7,446 bases of DNA from NCBI GenBank assembly GCA_021805305.1, contig JAJZFO010000060.1:1-7446 (forward strand), written 5' to 3'. This document shows positions 6,080 through 7,446 of this stretch, one piece after another. Within the stretch, counting starts at the first letter, position 1; each line of letters opens with the position of its first letter. A program made the position numbers and the translations under genes. Source of the stretch: Actinomycetes bacterium. Its GTDB lineage: Bacteria > Actinomycetota > Acidimicrobiia > Acidimicrobiales > RAAP-2. The notes under the pieces are model-generated. The model did not search any database, was not told where the DNA came from, and saw only the letters and a list, made by a program, of their open reading frames with translations.

Positions 6080-7152
6080 GACGTCACCCGACGCACGAAG
6101 TCGACCGCGGCGCGCGAGCTCAGGGGCGCGAGGGTGACGCCGTGGCGGAAGTGACCCGAGGACCACGCCCAACGGCGCTCGGGCCACTCCTCGAAGAAGG
6201 GTTCGAGATTCGTCGACGCGGGCCGTAGTCCGACTCGGGTCTCGATCAGCGACGACGTCTCGAGTTCGGGTACCACGTCGAGGCCGTCGCGCAAGAGCCG
6301 CTGGAGTTCGCCCACCTCGATGAGCGGCCCCGACCGTTCCTCACTCGAGGCGCCGATGACGCAGTAACCGCCCGGTCGAGAGACCATGTAGAACGGGCGT
6401 CCGCGCACGAGACAGCGCAGCATCGGCGCGTCGGCGCGGTCGATGCCGTCGACGCGTACCGTCATTCCCCGGACCGGACGCACCGCGTGCTGGCCCGTGG
6501 GCGTCGCCCCACGCGGCAGACCGGCGGCACCGGTCGCGAGGATCCCCGCCTGCGCCGAGAGGGTTCCCTCGTCGTAGTGCACCCGCACGTGCGTCGCGTC
6601 GGCGTCGATCTCCTCCACCCGCGCCGCGAGGAAGTCGACCCCGAGCGCGGTCAGCCCCTGGAGCAGCGCGCCGACCGCTTCGTCCGGATCGAGCCAGGCG
6701 TCACCGTCGAGCAGCAGACCGCTCGAGAGGCGGTCCGAGAGGCCCGCGAAGAGTTCGGGGTGCGACTCACGACGCACCACCGCCGAAGTAACCCCGAAGT
6801 CGGTGGCCACCTGACGGAACTGGTCGACGAGGCGCCGGTCGCTCGCGTCCCATCCGGCGAGCATCGTGCCGTTCACGCCGATGTGGATGCGTCGCTCGAG
6901 CACCTCGAACATCTCGTCGTTGAGCAGCTGCCAGGCCGTGAGGGCTTGACGCTGCAATTCGAAATTGGCGCGCTCACCGGGCGCAACTTCGGCGTGCGGC
7001 GCGATCATGCCCGCCGCCGCCCAGGTCGCACCCCGACCCGGGGTGGGGTCGCACACCGTCACGTGATACCCGCTGCGCGCCAGGCGCCACGCCACGGTCA
7101 GACCCACGATCCCTCCGCCGACTACGACGACGTTGTGTGGGGGAGAGCTCAT
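6076..7152 (-). CDS. thiO: Glycine oxidase ThiO (thiamine thiazole synthesis)
   Basis: FAD-dependent amine oxidase of the DAO/GlyOx family that oxidises glycine to dehydroglycine (iminoacetate) with oxygen, supplying the C-N unit for thiazole synthesis in aerobes. It has 358 residues (B. subtilis ThiO is 369). The dinucleotide-binding fold opens with [11 protein letters not shown] (8-18) and continues with [14 protein letters not shown], a family-specific FAD-contact block. The C-terminal half carries [24 protein letters not shown] with R310 and [11 protein letters not shown] with R336, which match the substrate-carboxylate arginines R302 and R329 of the B. subtilis enzyme. The ATG at 7152 has only a weak GGA ribosome site but sits at the right distance before the FAD motif. 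It is divergent from gltB across 83 bp and overlaps thiS by 4 bp. A related D-amino-acid oxidase is the main alternative, which the thiS coupling makes unlikely. Confidence 0.93.
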   Translation of the reverse strand: MSSPPHNVVVVGGGIVGLTVAWRLARSGYHVTVCDPTPGRGATWAAAGMIAPHAEVAPGERANFELQRQALTAWQLLNDEMFEVLERRIHIGVNGTMLAGWDASDRRLVDQFRQVATDFGVTSAVVRRESHPELFAGLSDRLSSGLLLDGDAWLDPDEAVGALLQGLTALGVDFLAARVEEIDADATHVRVHYDEGTLSAQAGILATGAAGLPRGATPTGQHAVRPVRGMTVRVDGIDRADAPMLRCLVRGRPFYMVSRPGGYCVIGASSEERSGPLIEVGELQRLLRDGLDVVPELETSSLIETRVGLRPASTNLEPFFEEWPERRWAWSSGHFRHGVTLAPLSSRAAVDFVRRVTS

Positions 7153-7168
7153 CAGTCCAGCGTACGAC

Positions 7169-7198
7169 TTCGCCCGTGCGCAACGCCGCCGCTATACT
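7169..7198 (+). promoter_or_regulatory. Candidate promoter of gltB
   Basis: TATACT (7193-7198) is a good -10 hexamer (5 of 6) standing alone in GC-rich sequence; TTCGCC (7169-7174) is a poor -35 at 18 bp. Transcription would begin near 7205 and give a leader of about 30 nt before gltB. The same patch read on the - strand (TATAGC) could serve thiO, but with no matching -35. Confidence 0.4.
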
Positions 7199-7235
7199 GT
7201 TCCTCGGGTCAGCGTTGCCCCGGAAGGTGACGCCC

Positions 7236-7446
7236 ATGACAAAGACCCCCTCTCTTTACGACCCCGCTTTCGAACACGACGCCTGCGGCGTGGGCATGAT
7301 CGCGGATTTGACCGCCCGTGCGTCGCACGCCACGGTGAGTGACGCCCTGACGATCCTCGAGAACCTCGAACACCGCGGCGCCACCGGTGCCGACGCCGAC
7401 TCGGGCGACGGGGCCGGCATCTTGGTGCAGATGCCCGACTCGTTCA
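7236..7446 (+). CDS. gltB: Glutamate synthase large (alpha) subunit, N-terminal fragment
   Basis: Large subunit of glutamate synthase (GOGAT), which transfers the glutamine amide to 2-oxoglutarate to make two glutamates. Only 70 codons of a protein usually about 1,500 residues long are in the window. The fragment reads [19 protein letters not shown], then [28 protein letters not shown], the hallmark start of the class II (Ntn-type) glutaminase domain. Cys17 in HDACGVG should become the N-terminal nucleophile after removal of a 16-residue propeptide, as in known GltB proteins. The ATG is backed by GGAAGGTGA (7222-7230), with AGG eight bases upstream. The gene runs off the right edge, so whether gltD follows is unknown. 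It is divergent from thiO. Confidence 0.95.
   Translation, partial: MTKTPSLYDPAFEHDACGVGMIADLTARASHATVSDALTILENLEHRGATGADADSGDGAGILVQMPDSF

Noticed and set aside
7200..7225. Hairpin TTCC..GGG/CCC..GGAA that could hide the gltB ribosome site
   Set aside because: Its left arm lies at or before the transcription start expected from the TATACT box, and the stem is short with a 2-nt bulge.
6487..7230. Long open frame (247 codons) antisense to thiO
   Set aside because: The translation is Arg/Gly/Val-rich low-complexity text mirrored from a convincing thiO frame; typical of GC-rich DNA.
7153..7235. Possible TPP riboswitch ahead of thiO
   Set aside because: The - strand leader is only 83 nt and contains a chance CTGACC string, but lacks the paired THI-box core segments (CTGAGA and the later conserved half) in order.

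Overview
This is a GC-rich window (AT-rich only in the 190-bp gap before the acetate transporter) carrying ordinary core-metabolism genes. GC-rich wobble positions, GTG starts, intrinsic hairpins lacking U-tracts and protein flavour all suggest a high-GC actinobacterium. A deep-branching lineage such as Acidimicrobiia is possible, but that placement is a guess; no marker gene here fixes the taxonomy.

Layout, left to right. (1) The end of the tryptophan operon: the 3' part of trpB, then trpA overlapping it by 4 bp (+ strand). (2) A 190-bp AT-rich regulatory gap holding a near-consensus CRP/GlxR-type palindrome and a strong 5'-leader hairpin. (3) An acetate module on the + strand: satP (GPR1/FUN34/YaaH transporter), an 18-bp perfect hairpin, then acs (acetyl-CoA synthetase). 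(4) Hairpin terminators between acs and a convergent Old Yellow Enzyme gene (YqjM-like, - strand). (5) A tRNA-Pro(GGG) on the - strand with encoded CCA. (6) thiO-thiS on the - strand, overlapping by 4 bp: glycine oxidase and the ThiS sulfur carrier for the thiazole half of thiamine. (7) A divergent gltB (glutamate synthase large subunit), of which only the first 70 codons lie in the window.

How the genes work together: TrpA makes indole that is channelled to TrpB. SatP imports acetate and Acs activates it to acetyl-CoA, and the CRP-like site suggests cAMP- or carbon-responsive control of that pair. ThiO makes dehydroglycine (iminoacetate) and ThiS-thiocarboxylate supplies sulfur for thiazole synthesis by ThiG, which is not next door. 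The OYE and tRNA genes look like independent units.

I found no convincing evidence of a new biological system, mobile element, CRISPR array or defence locus. The most interesting material is regulatory: the operator-like palindrome and leader hairpin ahead of satP-acs, and the large hairpin inside that gene pair. Some motif variants in TrpA, SatP and Acs also deserve a look.
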